NCBI GenBank assembly: GCA_038503065.1
Contig: JBCAMK010000022.1
Location: 1,178,001 to 1,242,000, forward strand
Length of the DNA stretch: 64,000 bases
DNA from: Paragyromitra xinjiangensis
Lineage: Eukaryota; Ascomycota; Pezizomycetes; Pezizales; Discinaceae
Reading direction: 5' to 3'
Under the pieces are notes generated by a model. It searched no databases and had not been told where the DNA came from. It worked only from the letters and a program-made list of their open reading frames with translations. Shown piece after piece: positions 12,357 through 22,024 of the stretch. Within the stretch, counting starts at the first letter, position 1. Each line of letters starts with the position of its first letter. Made by a program: the position numbers and the translations under genes.

Positions 12357-13263
12357 ATGTCGGTCTTAGACAGTCTTATTATTTTCGGTTCGCGCCCTGT
12401 CGAATGGGAAGATTCCCAAAGCATCATCATTCAGGCTTTGCATCACCCTAGTAACGCAATTGGGCTGGAAGGGCTGTTGAAGGGAGGTGATAGGTGGCAT
12501 GAATGGTTTGATCTGTTCCTAGAAGGTGGTATCGCAGAGAATTACACTTGGGACCAGAAGAAACTGAAAACGGAAATGTAAATATATCCTTCTAGGCTTG
12601 CGAGGGGGGATTGAGGAGTTTCTATATTCCCACAGAACATAAATTAACGGACTAGATAATAGTAGCCGGTCCATCCTTAGGCAGGCGATTATAACCTTGG
12701 CAGCCAAAGAGCGGTCGAAGCTGAAGGTTTACAAGGAGCTCTTAACTCGAAAGCCAGGTAGCGATCCCAGCTCCTTTCCTTCTAAAGCTAATGGTGAAGG
12801 AGTAAACGCCGCTGAAGTCGATAATAATGCTCCCGCAATAGAAACCCCTGAAACCTCTATGAGCCCGAGAGAGGCACCAAAAGATAGTTTACGGCCGCAA
12901 GGCGGTTCGAATAAACATCCCCTTACAGGCTCGGACAACGAAACCTCCGAGCCTCGGAAACGGATTTGCCTCAAATCCAAACTGAAGGTTAAATATCCGC
13001 TAATTGCGAGTCTGGTTCTTGAGACACACCTCAGGCCTTCAGAAAAAATTAAGTTAATTTACGCAGCCGATACGCCATATCTATCGCAATTTTTACAAAA
13101 AGTTCGTAAGAGGTGGAACATACCGGAGGAGCATGGAGTGGAGAGTTTCGATGTTGATGTTGGGGGCAAGGTTTTCGAAGTCGACCCGAATGAGGAACGA
13201 GATTGGATATTTGTGTTAGAGACAATTAGGCAGAGGTATTCTTGCAGTTACAACGATTATTAG
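12357..13263 (+). CDS. Two-exon hypothetical protein with possible ubiquitin-fold-like C-terminus
   Basis: I join two open frames: exon 1 is 12357-12577 from an ATG, and exon 2 is 12681-13263. The intron has donor GTAAAT and acceptor TTAG; the joint is in phase and adds an in-frame bridge (M-QAIITLAAKER) ahead of the downstream frame, which has no ATG of its own. The protein is about 267 residues. The N-terminal 74 residues are helical. Residues about 85-170 are low-complexity and polar (P, S, E, K). The last 100 or so residues are compact: KLIYAADTPYLSQFLQKV, RKRWNIP, FDVDVGGKVFEVDPN, ERDWIFVLETI. The strand-helix-strand order resembles ubiquitin-like folds and matches, position by position in hydrophobicity, the C-terminus of the gene at 17985-18569. 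I do not recognise a named family. Confidence 0.55.
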
Positions 13264-14507
13264 GGTATCCAAGACTGGTACTTAGTGTGTTCGTGGTATC
13301 GTATCGTATTTATCTTATTACAGGAATATTTCTTGTTGGTAGTGCAGCAACTATTTAAACTATCCTCTATTTCTCCCTAAGTATTCCAGGGATGGTCGTG
13401 GAGAGCTCCGAGGGAGTATGAGAGCTTGTATGGGCGTGTTTTTTGTCATTTATCTCTAATTCTTCTGGGTTGCGTCTTTTGTGGGGCGTCAGGCTACTTC
13501 GGGTACCCGCTGATTGATTACTGGGAGATTGGGGTGGGTGTTTTCTCACCTCCTGTTGCAGTCGTTCTATCTCCTATATGCTTTTAGATCTAAATTTATC
13601 TATTTCACCTTCTTAGTTCATTAATCGGATACGTAGTTTTTGGTGTAGATTGAACTGCCTGTAGTCTAGAGTAACTAAAGGATTAAGAATACCGGATAAT
13701 AAACCCCGGGTGCAATTGTAGCCATCTTTGCGAAGTTGCTATTGACTGGCCTGTATGTCTGCCTCCAGCTTAATACTCCAGAAGTCGCTTTGGGAGAAAG
13801 TGTTGACCCCGCCTGGATGCCTTATGCGATGCTTCTCGACCACTTGCAGAATTAAGTCCAACTAATTTTATTAGCGTGGGACTCTACAGATGCTTAAGTT
13901 TGCTTCTTTTTAGTTATCGGCTACTCTATTGTGATCTAGCCATTCAGGATACTAGTCCCCGCCCGAGCGCTGCACACCGCTAAAGTGAAATGAAACCAAT
14001 AGCTCTGAGGAGTATCCCTATAGCTAGGTCGTAGCTCCTCACGCACCGAAATTCAATACCTTGGGCTTTAGTCGCTTGATTTTTTCGGGGGGTCTGTAGC
14101 CTAAACTTTCAATTATAGCAGAGATAATAGGCCTTGCTAAGTCTCTGCTTATGAATCCCCAGCTGTAAAACACAAGAATTCGCGGGGAGATGTGCTGAAT
14201 ATGTCGGGCCGAGCGCTAGCTGTTTCAAATTCGCTGACCGAAGTTTGTGAAAACACTTGACTACGATCCAGGAGATAGTAACTATATAATACTGATTATA
14301 AATTTGTGTGCTTTCGACTGTACACCCCGGTATTAGCACCCTTTTTATCCCTTACTCACAACTATCTATACAACAAGCACCCAGAAAGTGCTCTTCCAAG
14401 CGGACCAACTTTTTTATTTTAAACCATTGGTGACCAACGCCCACTGTTTCTCCCAGCATGAAAAAAAAGTAAACCAAAGCGTAGCTAACCATGGGCTATC
14501 GCTCTTA
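13264..14507. other. Intergenic, no gene seen
   Basis: Only short frames (such as 13367-13549 and 14109-14339 on the - strand) are present, without family resemblance. No repeat is evident. Confidence 0.45.
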
Positions 14508-16991
14508 TTACAATATATACTGAAACCCACTCCCCAGCGGTCTTCCCTCCATAGCATTCTTCTTATCCGTCTTACGGTTCTTCCTCTTCAACCGCCACCG
14601 CTGTATTATCGCAAGAACACAAACAATCGCCAAAGCCGCCGAACACACGCTCATCCCACGAACATAATACGGGCCATCCTCCGATGGGTATAGTCGTGTC
14701 CCTATGAGCGGCCCGCATTGTCTAAAAGATGTTAACTCCAAGTGCAAAGAAGAGGAATGAGGAACATACCCGATGGCCTGCAGCATCGCCATCCCTGCTC
14801 CTCTCCCACTCTCGCTCTCCCCGTTATTGACGTTCCATACCATCACTAATGCAATCGCACTGAATATTCCTCCTGCGGCCAGGAACACACTAGCGTATTT
14901 CACACCGACTCCTACTGCTTCGTTCTTGACCCATTCGCTTTGTGGGACCCACTCTTCCCACCAGCGTGCACTCCCGGCTTCTTCGACTTTCTCGACACCA
15001 GCTAGTGCTGCGTCTAGAGAGGCTTGGAGAGAGCCGGTGGCAGCGAGGATGAAGTATCCAAGGGCCCCCATGAGACAGAGGATTATTATTGGAATGCTAC
15101 GGGAGACGAGTCGGTCGGAGATATACGTGGAAAGGAGGACGAGTAGGAAAGCGAAAATATAGGGTGGAGCGGAGAGAGCTTGAGCGTGTGTGGAGGTGTA
15201 ACCCATATCATTGATGATGGTAGGGAGGAAAACAGGGAGAGAGGAGAACGCGACGTTGCAGAAGAAGAACATTGCCTGTCGTGTAACCGATAAAATATTA
15301 GCCAAAACTTCACCCTGTATGGGGTAATGATAGAAAGTTTGTTTTTGCAACTGAACGGGCATGGCTAGATCACTTACTGCTGTAACCCAATTCCCTCCGT
15401 CCCTCAGCGCCATTAAAACTTCCCTCCATTTAACTCCCATTTCTTCTTCCTCTCTCATCACACCGGTGTCTTCTCCGCCTTCTGTTACCACTAGTAACCG
15501 TCGTCTAGCAATCTTCTTTTCCTCTGCTGTAAGGAATCTCGCATCAGCCGGAAGATCCGGAATAAGGTAGTACGCTGCAACTGCAGCAACCATGGACGGA
15601 AATCCTTCGAGGATGAAAAGGAGTCGCCATGGAGCTATTGCAGAGGGAATTGAAGTGATCCCATAAGCGAGGAACCCTGCATAAGCGGTAGCTAGAGGAG
15701 CGACGGAGATGAAAAGGCCACAACGGAGTGCAAGTTCCTAAAGGTGTAAGCTAGTTGTTAAAGTAGGGAGACGTGGAGAAGGTACTTCGCGGCGATAAAA
15801 GAAGGAGAGGTAAAATGGTATGCCTACTCAATCAATTAATGGCCACTTTGGGAAAGGGGGTAACAGGTGCGAGAGAAAGAGATGCGTACCAGGTCCAAAT
15901 GCGGCTTCTGTAATGCCTAGCAATGCGCGTAATATTAACATGTACCACCAGTTTGTGGCAAGTCCCTCTATACTTCCATTCTCGCAGATTAGTATACTGA
16001 AGTTCTACAATAGGCTGATGAGTAATCAGGTAGTGCGGGCTCACGCATGCTTGCAAAAAACCCCCACCTAACCCCGACTATTAATTAATACGACGAAGAA
16101 AAAAAAACAAATAGCAAAAGATTTAGACATACCCCATAACACAACAAGCAATATATTTATGCGCCGGAAATACTTTGTAGCACAGTGTCATCCATTCAAA
16201 GCACTACACCACGAAGAATCAGCCCTCCCCCATCCGGATGTAAAGAGCCAAATTCTTCAGGGTACGGACAACGTAAGTTATGTAAAACGCTGTTAATAGC
16301 CATTCATATTGATGGCCAGTAAGTTCCAAGTCCTCGGTCATGCCTGCAATCTTGGCCTGCAGGTGAAACGGAGTGTCAGTAGGTGTCACGTGCCATAGAA
16401 TATCGATCAAGGCCACCAACATTTCCAATATCTGAACGAAACGAGAATTAGCTGGCAATTCAAACAATCCAACCAAAGATTATAGGATATGGGACTGGAG
16501 AACTTACTACTTCGATCTAAGAAACTAAGGCTGTAAAGCAACGCTAAAAATCCAACCAAATGCCAATCGAACTTCCGAATAACCCTATTCTCCTCTTCAC
16601 TGGTATATAGAAATTCCTTCCTTCCCCTTGGCCTTCCTCTCCGTCTCCTCAACTGTGAAGAATCTTCCTCATCGCTCTCCCGGAAGGTATCGTACACCAC
16701 CTCCCCATCTCCTCCATCATACTCGTCACTGTCTCGGCCTCGAGCCATCAAGGTCCCATGCTCATCCGTGTAATCCCGTCGGTCATCATCGCCCCCATCA
16801 ACACCCGGTGCCCGACCAGAATGTGAGAGCGGTCGAAGTTCGTAGCTGCCCTGCTCGACGATGAAGCCAGAATTGGAATCCGAGTCACTTTCGGGGGTGC
16901 GAAGTGACGTCTCTTCGTCGTCATCCGCTTGATAGCTGGTAGCTGGAGGAGTCAGCTCAACGGGTGAGGAAATGGATGTAGATGTCGACAT
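14508..16991 (-). CDS. MFS transporter, Dal5-like (allantoate/organic anion permease family)
   Basis: The gene encodes a plasma-membrane permease of the anion:cation symporter branch of the major facilitator superfamily (relatives Dal5, Tna1, Seo1); the substrate is unknown. Ten exons join in frame to 622 residues: 16991-16508, 16431-16421, 16356-16273, 16203-16133, 16067-16045, 15967-15890, 15823-15786, 15737-15378, 15275-14770 and 14721-14508. Joints were fixed by family motifs: FLDRSNIGNAKIAGM (TM1), QYEWLLTAFYITY (TM2), WWYMLILRALLGITEAAFGP (TM4), RREELALRCGLF, PWRLLFILEGFPS (TM6) and QCGPLIGTRLYP (TM11). The start is the ATG at 16991 (AAAATG); the upstream extension relies on GTG. The N-terminal 125 residues are acidic and Ser/Asp-rich, longer than in most relatives, and probably cytosolic. 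Exons of 11 and 23 bases are exceptional. The codons for RRGRPRGRKEF precede TM1. Confidence 0.9.
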
Positions 16992-17258
16992 TTTCTTCCG
17001 GAAGCACAAGAGGGCTTCCACCGGCACGAGGGGTTATGGACTTGGTTGGTGCAGCTGTTGATGGTCAGATGCCGCGATGCTGGAGGCTCTCTTCGCGCTC
17101 GGACCAATGCGCGTGCTGGTTGTTGCGCCTTGGCACTTGCAGAAAGCGAGATTAAGGTTACACGGCAAAATTAACATAGGCGATAAGCGACAATCGGATG
17201 CGGTGCTGTTCCTGCCGGAAGCGGGAATAGCGGAGAATAAATTAAATTAAAAAACAAT

Positions 17259-17436
17259 GGGTGGACTGGGATTCGAACCCAGATCTCTGCTGTACGTCGG
17301 CGTTCTCGTCGCTCGTCGTCCCGTTCTCCAGGGGTGGTTGGAGGCAGGAATCAGGCTTGTGGGCCGTATGCAATGGGAATCGAACGAGTGACCTTAACCT
17401 CAACCGTTCAGCGCTCTGCCATTGAGCTATCCACCC
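17259..17436 (-). tRNA. tRNA-like gene with long internal insert (anticodon unresolved)
   Basis: Read on the - strand, the first seven bases (GGGTGGA, ending at 17436) pair perfectly with the last seven (TCCACCC, ending at 17259). A D-arm/A-box follows the 5' end (TAGCTCAATGGCAGAGC). A perfect T-arm (CTGGG-TTCGAAT-CCCAG), which is also a consensus B-box, precedes the 3' end. A six-T run (17254-17249) follows at once, as expected for a Pol III stop. The total is 178 bases, so about 100 bases would have to be intron. A second B-box-like stretch (GTTCGATTCCC) lies in the first half. I could not fold a normal anticodon arm with U33, so the isotype is open; this may be a nested or decayed tRNA. 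The gene sits between two protein genes. Confidence 0.55.
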
Positions 17437-17984
17437 GAACCATCGTATGAGTTTTTTTGTCATATGTCGATACCCGCGGTTAGGCCCGGGGAGCCGGGAC
17501 AGTTCCTCACCCCTAGTTGGGAGTGGATTACAGGCTAGCGACAACCCGCTTAAGGTCTTAACCAGTCTGAGTTCACCAATTGCGAGACCCACTCCGCTAA
17601 GTGGGGGTTGGATCTGGGGGTTCCTACAATTAAACACACAATCCATTGTAAGGGGCTGGACGATACAGCAAGTTATGAGAATTGCCCTAACCCTCGAAAT
17701 CAAGCCCTTGCCAAGATGGTACTTCATGGCACAACCACCGCCCTAGAAGAGTGCATACATGTATACATTTAGTATTTTAGTCTACGTTTGATCCAGGATA
17801 AAACTCAAGTTGGTCTTTTCGTCGCCAAAAATGAGCAAAAAGCTCCATCTTTGTCAAGGAAATTCCTTATCTAGGTTGTTAATTAGCTTGAGGGGGTAGA
17901 AAATCGATCAATTGTACTAGATGTAAAGCCTCCACGACATGAAGCTCAGTAGGCCCCGCCGCCTCACCGAGAGACAAACTTAAA
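17437..17984. other. Intergenic between tRNA-like gene and next CDS
   Basis: Overlapping frames at 17447-17746 (+) and 17242-17727 (-) run through here; the latter crosses the tRNA-like gene and is not coding. TACATGTA occurs at 17756-17763. Confidence 0.4.
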
Positions 17985-18569
17985 ATGCCCTCCACTAGTT
18001 TTGTACCAGCTGACACAGCTTCACGTTGGGGTCATGGCCTTCCCCAGACTTCTTCTGATCAAGAACCAACAGAAAGAAAGATAAGAGTTACGAAATCCAA
18101 GGAGATCATGTCTACAACTACACCACCCATCAGAACAGCCTCTGATGAGCTTAGAGATGCACTCCACCTAAAGGAAGATGAACCCAACCACCAATCTCAG
18201 CCAATAAAAGGTGTCGTGAATCCCAGACTTCCATCTGGGCGGCAAAACCGCACCACAGGTTTGGTCTCTACACCCTGCTGCGCATTCGCCACATATCTAG
18301 GGATCTACAGCAAGCAAGTAAACTTCGTTTTCCTCCCGTTGACGGCTACTTTTGATACCTTCTTCAAGGAGTACTGTAAAGCCTGGATGATTGATCTCAA
18401 GGATGGTGGGATGGATCAGCATAAGTTTGGGGTTGGGGTGTCCATTGAAGGCGTCGGGGATTATCAGCTATCAAACTTTTCAGATAGGGAGGATGTTTGG
18501 CAGAGCATCATGAATGATTTTGCTGGCTCACTTGGGTCTAAGGTTCGTATTACTGTCGTGTTCGAGTAA
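17985..18569 (+). CDS. Hypothetical protein, C-terminus resembling the 12.4-kb gene product
   Basis: This is an intronless frame of 194 residues from an ATG at 17985 (AAAATG); another in-frame ATG lies at about 18108. The first 90 residues are polar and probably disordered. From residue 95 to the end a compact region follows: VNFVFLPLTATFDTFFKEY, CKAWMIDL, HKFGVGVSIEGVGDYQLSN, FSDREDVWQSIMNDF, KVRITVVFE. Aligned by eye with the gene at 12357-13263, both show a beta strand, T-x-x-[YF]-x-x-F-[LF] in a helix, K-x-W, a second strand pair and a D/E-R/D-x-W helix. The shared layout suggests a small fungal family with a ubiquitin-like or similar alpha/beta fold. The function is unknown. Confidence 0.55.
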   Translation: MPSTSFVPADTASRWGHGLPQTSSDQEPTERKIRVTKSKEIMSTTTPPIRTASDELRDALHLKEDEPNHQSQPIKGVVNPRLPSGRQNRTTGLVSTPCCAFATYLGIYSKQVNFVFLPLTATFDTFFKEYCKAWMIDLKDGGMDQHKFGVGVSIEGVGDYQLSNFSDREDVWQSIMNDFAGSLGSKVRITVVFE

Positions 18570-19282
18570 TCCTCTTGGCGTTACTGTCTAAGTAGTTTCC
18601 TTGATTGCTATCAAAGATCTTAATGTTATGTAGTAACCGAACTACATAACCCTTTCAGCTTCGGCTAAGAATAGATTTCTTCCGTTTTCGAGATCTTCGA
18701 TCTTGATGAAATGGTGAGAATAGCAACAAAGGCTTTTGAAAAGTAACCACGCTTTGCCGAGACCGAAATCATCCCAACGTTTCCCAATTTTCACGATTAG
18801 GCTTGAGGAGTAAAGGAGATTTCATTGGCTAAATCGCTAAAGACACCTTCTACCAGTTCTGGAAATTTGGCTCAGGTCTTGAGGAAACTGCCGATTTGGG
18901 GCAATTATGTATGTAGTGGAACCATATAAAAGAAAATATTGGAAGGAAAACACCCGTAGAAGCGGGATAAGAGATAAGATAGGGAATGGATGTTGGAATA
19001 TCGCCGTGTCGGAGAGGCGGTATCTGGCAGCCATATAAGCAGGGCATACCCCCAGCATCTCTTGATATAACCATTTATTGCCAAAATCAGAGCAGCGAGA
19101 AAATCGAATCACGTGCAAGTCTAGCTCAACGTCAAGCCAGTCACCTGTGCAACCGCCATTTCGTCGTCTCGTGATACCATAAGCTGGTGGGTACACCACT
19201 ACGTTCGGAGGACCCTCAACCTATAGTTCCCCAACCTCTATTAGCAAACACCTGCAAAATCCCTCTCCAGTATCCTCTAACG
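18570..19282. other. Intergenic; promoter side of the pRiA4b-like gene
   Basis: Short frames on both strands (18837-19199) lack motifs. I see nothing else that I can name. Confidence 0.4.
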
Positions 19283-19942
19283 ATGTCGAACTATCTCCTC
19301 CTCATCAGCTTGAAAGGCACTGACCCCGAGATCAATCGTCTTATCTCGATCCCGAGTTCTCTGTCCTTCCATGACCTCCACAATGTCATCCAGACCTCTT
19401 TCGGTTGGGCAGACTGCCACCTGTATCAATTCGTAGTCACCGAACCTAGCAATGGACCGGTCGACCGCCTACAATGGAGACAACGATATCTAAGGCTAGA
19501 GCGAGACCCTGAACTAGACGAATTCAACCTAGACGACAGCCAGACATCTTCGTCCTTCTGTCTATTCGAAGTCTTTGAGAGCGAAAAATACAAGGGGAAA
19601 GCAGTCGAGTACGAGTATGACTTCGGCGATGGTTGGAACCATTCCATCGAGCTCATCGGTTTACGCCCGGGTGACACCGAAAGGAAGGTTATGTGCTTTG
19701 CTGGGCAAGGACATTCGCCAGCAGAAGACTCGGGTGGTGTTTTTGGGTGGCAGGAAATTGTAGATGCATATAATGCGAAGAAGCCGAATGATGAGCAGAA
19801 AGATCTGAAGAGTTGGTATGAAAATCGATGTACGAATTGTGATCCTAAAGGGTTGTCAGGAGTAGGTGGGGCATGGGAATGGGATCGTGAGAAGGTCAAT
19901 AGAGACCTTCAGCGGCTTCGTCTTGAGGCTTCCACAGCCTAG
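19283..19942 (+). CDS. pRiA4b ORF-3 / MM3350-like domain protein
   Basis: This intronless gene encodes 219 residues; the first ATG of the frame is at 19283 and the upstream extension has only a GTG. The whole chain matches the plasmid pRiA4b ORF-3-like (MM3350-like) domain: L-x-x-P-x-x-x-x-F-x-x-L-H-x-x-I-Q near residues 20-40, then FGWADCHLYQF, the diagnostic YEYDFGDGWNHSIEL near residues 110-125, and the Gly/Pro-rich GQGHSPAEDSGGVFGW with the conserved acidic and glycine residues. Such proteins are common in bacteria, often near plasmid or transposon genes, and occur as stand-alone genes in fungi. The biochemical role is unknown. The lack of introns fits a bacterial origin but proves nothing, since several neighbours also lack introns. 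Confidence 0.9.
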   Translation: MSNYLLLISLKGTDPEINRLISIPSSLSFHDLHNVIQTSFGWADCHLYQFVVTEPSNGPVDRLQWRQRYLRLERDPELDEFNLDDSQTSSSFCLFEVFESEKYKGKAVEYEYDFGDGWNHSIELIGLRPGDTERKVMCFAGQGHSPAEDSGGVFGWQEIVDAYNAKKPNDEQKDLKSWYENRCTNCDPKGLSGVGGAWEWDREKVNRDLQRLRLEASTA

Positions 19943-20715
19943 AGTATTTCATGGGGATTCTGTATGTTTCAGCGCCGAAGATAGTCTTGTGTGAGACATG
20001 GGTTTTCTTGGTCGTGGAAGTATAGGAGGAAAAATTAAGGTTTTCGAGGTGCTAATAGGATTTAACGTGGAGTTAATGAGTGAGAACTTAACCATCGAAA
20101 ATATAAGAACTCTGAGATTTGATTGAGTGCGAAGAGGAAAGATAGAGAGTTCTGAACATCTAGAACTTGTGAGGACGAAAAGTGAAGCTCCCATAGCTGA
20201 TAAAATTCCTCCAAATGAGCCGCCCCAATGCTGAGGTATAGGGTATTCTGACAAGTGCGCCAATACGGGTACTTAAAAGACTTCAACCCGCAGCCCTCCA
20301 TGAGAAGCCCTGAAAGATAGCCCTAGATAGAAATGCTGGACTTGGTAGAGAGCGCCTACCAACTTCGGTACCAGCTGGCCCTCCGTACCAATACCTTCCT
20401 ATCACATAACTAAACAATCTCCCCCTAATTGTGCCATCTCTCTTCATTAAACAGCGCTCGAAGATATAGGTAATAAAACGAATACTCTCATCCGGCCATC
20501 CCATTTTATCTACTAACCAGCTTTCGTAGTTCTACTCAACTATCCTTCATAATCAAAACCTGTCTGAGCGTATTAATACGACACGGATCTCAGCTTAAAA
20601 CGCGTTAAAAAAGGTTAGCCATCTACTGTAAATCCCGCTACTATCATCGCTTGCTACTCTAGCATATTTACCATCACTAAATCTAACACTGCTACTTCTA
20701 GATAAAAATCTTGAC
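19943..20715. other. Intergenic, no gene seen
   Basis: Only weak short frames (19949-20504 on the - strand) are present. I see no repeat or RNA gene. Confidence 0.4.
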
Positions 20716-21192
20716 ATGCCTCCCCAGAGATCCGTTCGTAAGGGCCGCGGCCCCATGAGAAATAAAAAGCACGATGATCCCACGCTCTCCAGAATCTCTC
20801 TTGAAATTGAGAACTCGCTTGCTAGGGTGAAGGCACTTAAAGAACCTACCTTCAAGCCAAGCCAGCAGAAGGCCCAGACTAGCAACGAATCTAGTATTCT
20901 GCCAACTTTCTGCGGCATCTTTAAGAAACCTGAAACGAAACCTCAGGGCACCGACTCTGCTGTTGTCTCCGATGAGACTCTGCATAACAAAGAGATCGAG
21001 TCTATCTACAGAAGACGAACGGGAGCCACCGGGGTAGAGGAATACTTAGTTAAGAGAAGAGACGCTCCGGATGAGGAGAAAGAGTGGGTGGAGAGAGAGG
21101 AGGTGGAGAGGACTGCCAAGTATTTGGTTAGTCGTTTTGAATTCCGTCAGGCCGCGCGTGTTGATAGGAGGGTTTATAGGGGGTTGGTTTAA
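20716..21192 (+). CDS. Small chromodomain-like protein
   Basis: This intronless gene encodes 158 residues, with an ATG at 20716 (GACATG). The N-terminus is basic (RSVRKGRGPMRNKK) and suggests nuclear location or nucleic-acid contact. Residues about 92-145 follow the chromodomain plan: EIESIYRRR, then EEYLVKRRDAPDEEKEW, and a final helix AKYLVSRFEF. Canonical chromodomains read YxVExILxxR...YLVKWKGY...NTWE. Here the cage tryptophan of the 'LVKWKG' strand is Arg (LVKRRD) and the next aromatic is Ala, so methyl-lysine binding in the usual way is unlikely. It could be a free-standing relative of retroelement integrase chromodomains or a diverged HP1-type reader. No integrase or reverse transcriptase frame is nearby. 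The assignment is moderate. Confidence 0.6.
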   Translation: MPPQRSVRKGRGPMRNKKHDDPTLSRISLEIENSLARVKALKEPTFKPSQQKAQTSNESSILPTFCGIFKKPETKPQGTDSAVVSDETLHNKEIESIYRRRTGATGVEEYLVKRRDAPDEEKEWVEREEVERTAKYLVSRFEFRQAARVDRRVYRGLV

Positions 21193-22024
21193 GTTGGTGG
21201 TTTTATATTACGGTGGAAGAACGCTATCCTTTTTCTCTTTTTTTGTCAAGTGGGGAATCTTCATTTGCCGCTTCAATCATTTTCCCAGGTTAGAGAATGG
21301 GGGATGAGGCACTTTTAGGATGCAGGGACAGATAAAGAAGGATGGTGTGGTGTTAGGTTCTCAGTTTGTTTGGAGAAGTTGATTGTTAGGCATTATAAAA
21401 ATGCGGTTTTGGATAGAGAAGCCTAGGTGTTAGGCATTATTGTTTCACTTTGTTTTTTATGTTTCACTTTTGTTAGTGGGTTCTGTATTTGCTTACGAAT
21501 TCGGTTTATGCATTTGTCATAAACCGCTTAGTTCTGTTGCTAATTTGTTGCTTGATCAATTTTCTACTGCACCTTACCTTCTACTTAGGAATACCGCATG
21601 ACACAAACTACACATCAAGATCCGTAGCATGCTACATGTATGCTTGTGCACGTGAATACGATACAGTTAGGAGTATCAAAGCAAGCCTAAATAATTGAAG
21701 GGGCAAAAGGCAAGGGCGGAAGTAATGAAACGTTCGAATCGACGAGGTTGGACATTAGGACCCAGATTACTCTAGTTGACAATTCAACCCCCAAAATATT
21801 CGTTTCAGAGTTCAATCGCTGATTTATTCAACACAGCATACCGCTGTTTTTGCTAATTAAAACCTATGCCAAGCACAAAGCCTATGTGGTAATCGCAAGA
21901 AAAAACCTGCTAAAATTAATCACAAGAAACGCTCGCTAATCCCTAACTTAGAAAGGCCCAAAGCTCCACAACACCAAAAAAGAAACACATGCCGCATTAA
22001 ATCCTCCCTCTTATCTAAGAGCCC
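21193..22024. other. Convergent intergenic stretch
   Basis: This separates the chromodomain-like gene (+) from the phospholipase D gene (-), so it holds the 3' ends of both. TACATGTA lies at 21633-21640. No further gene is seen. Confidence 0.45.

Noticed and set aside
17242..17727. A 161-codon frame on the - strand
   Set aside because: It runs straight through the tRNA-like gene, whose arms explain the sequence.
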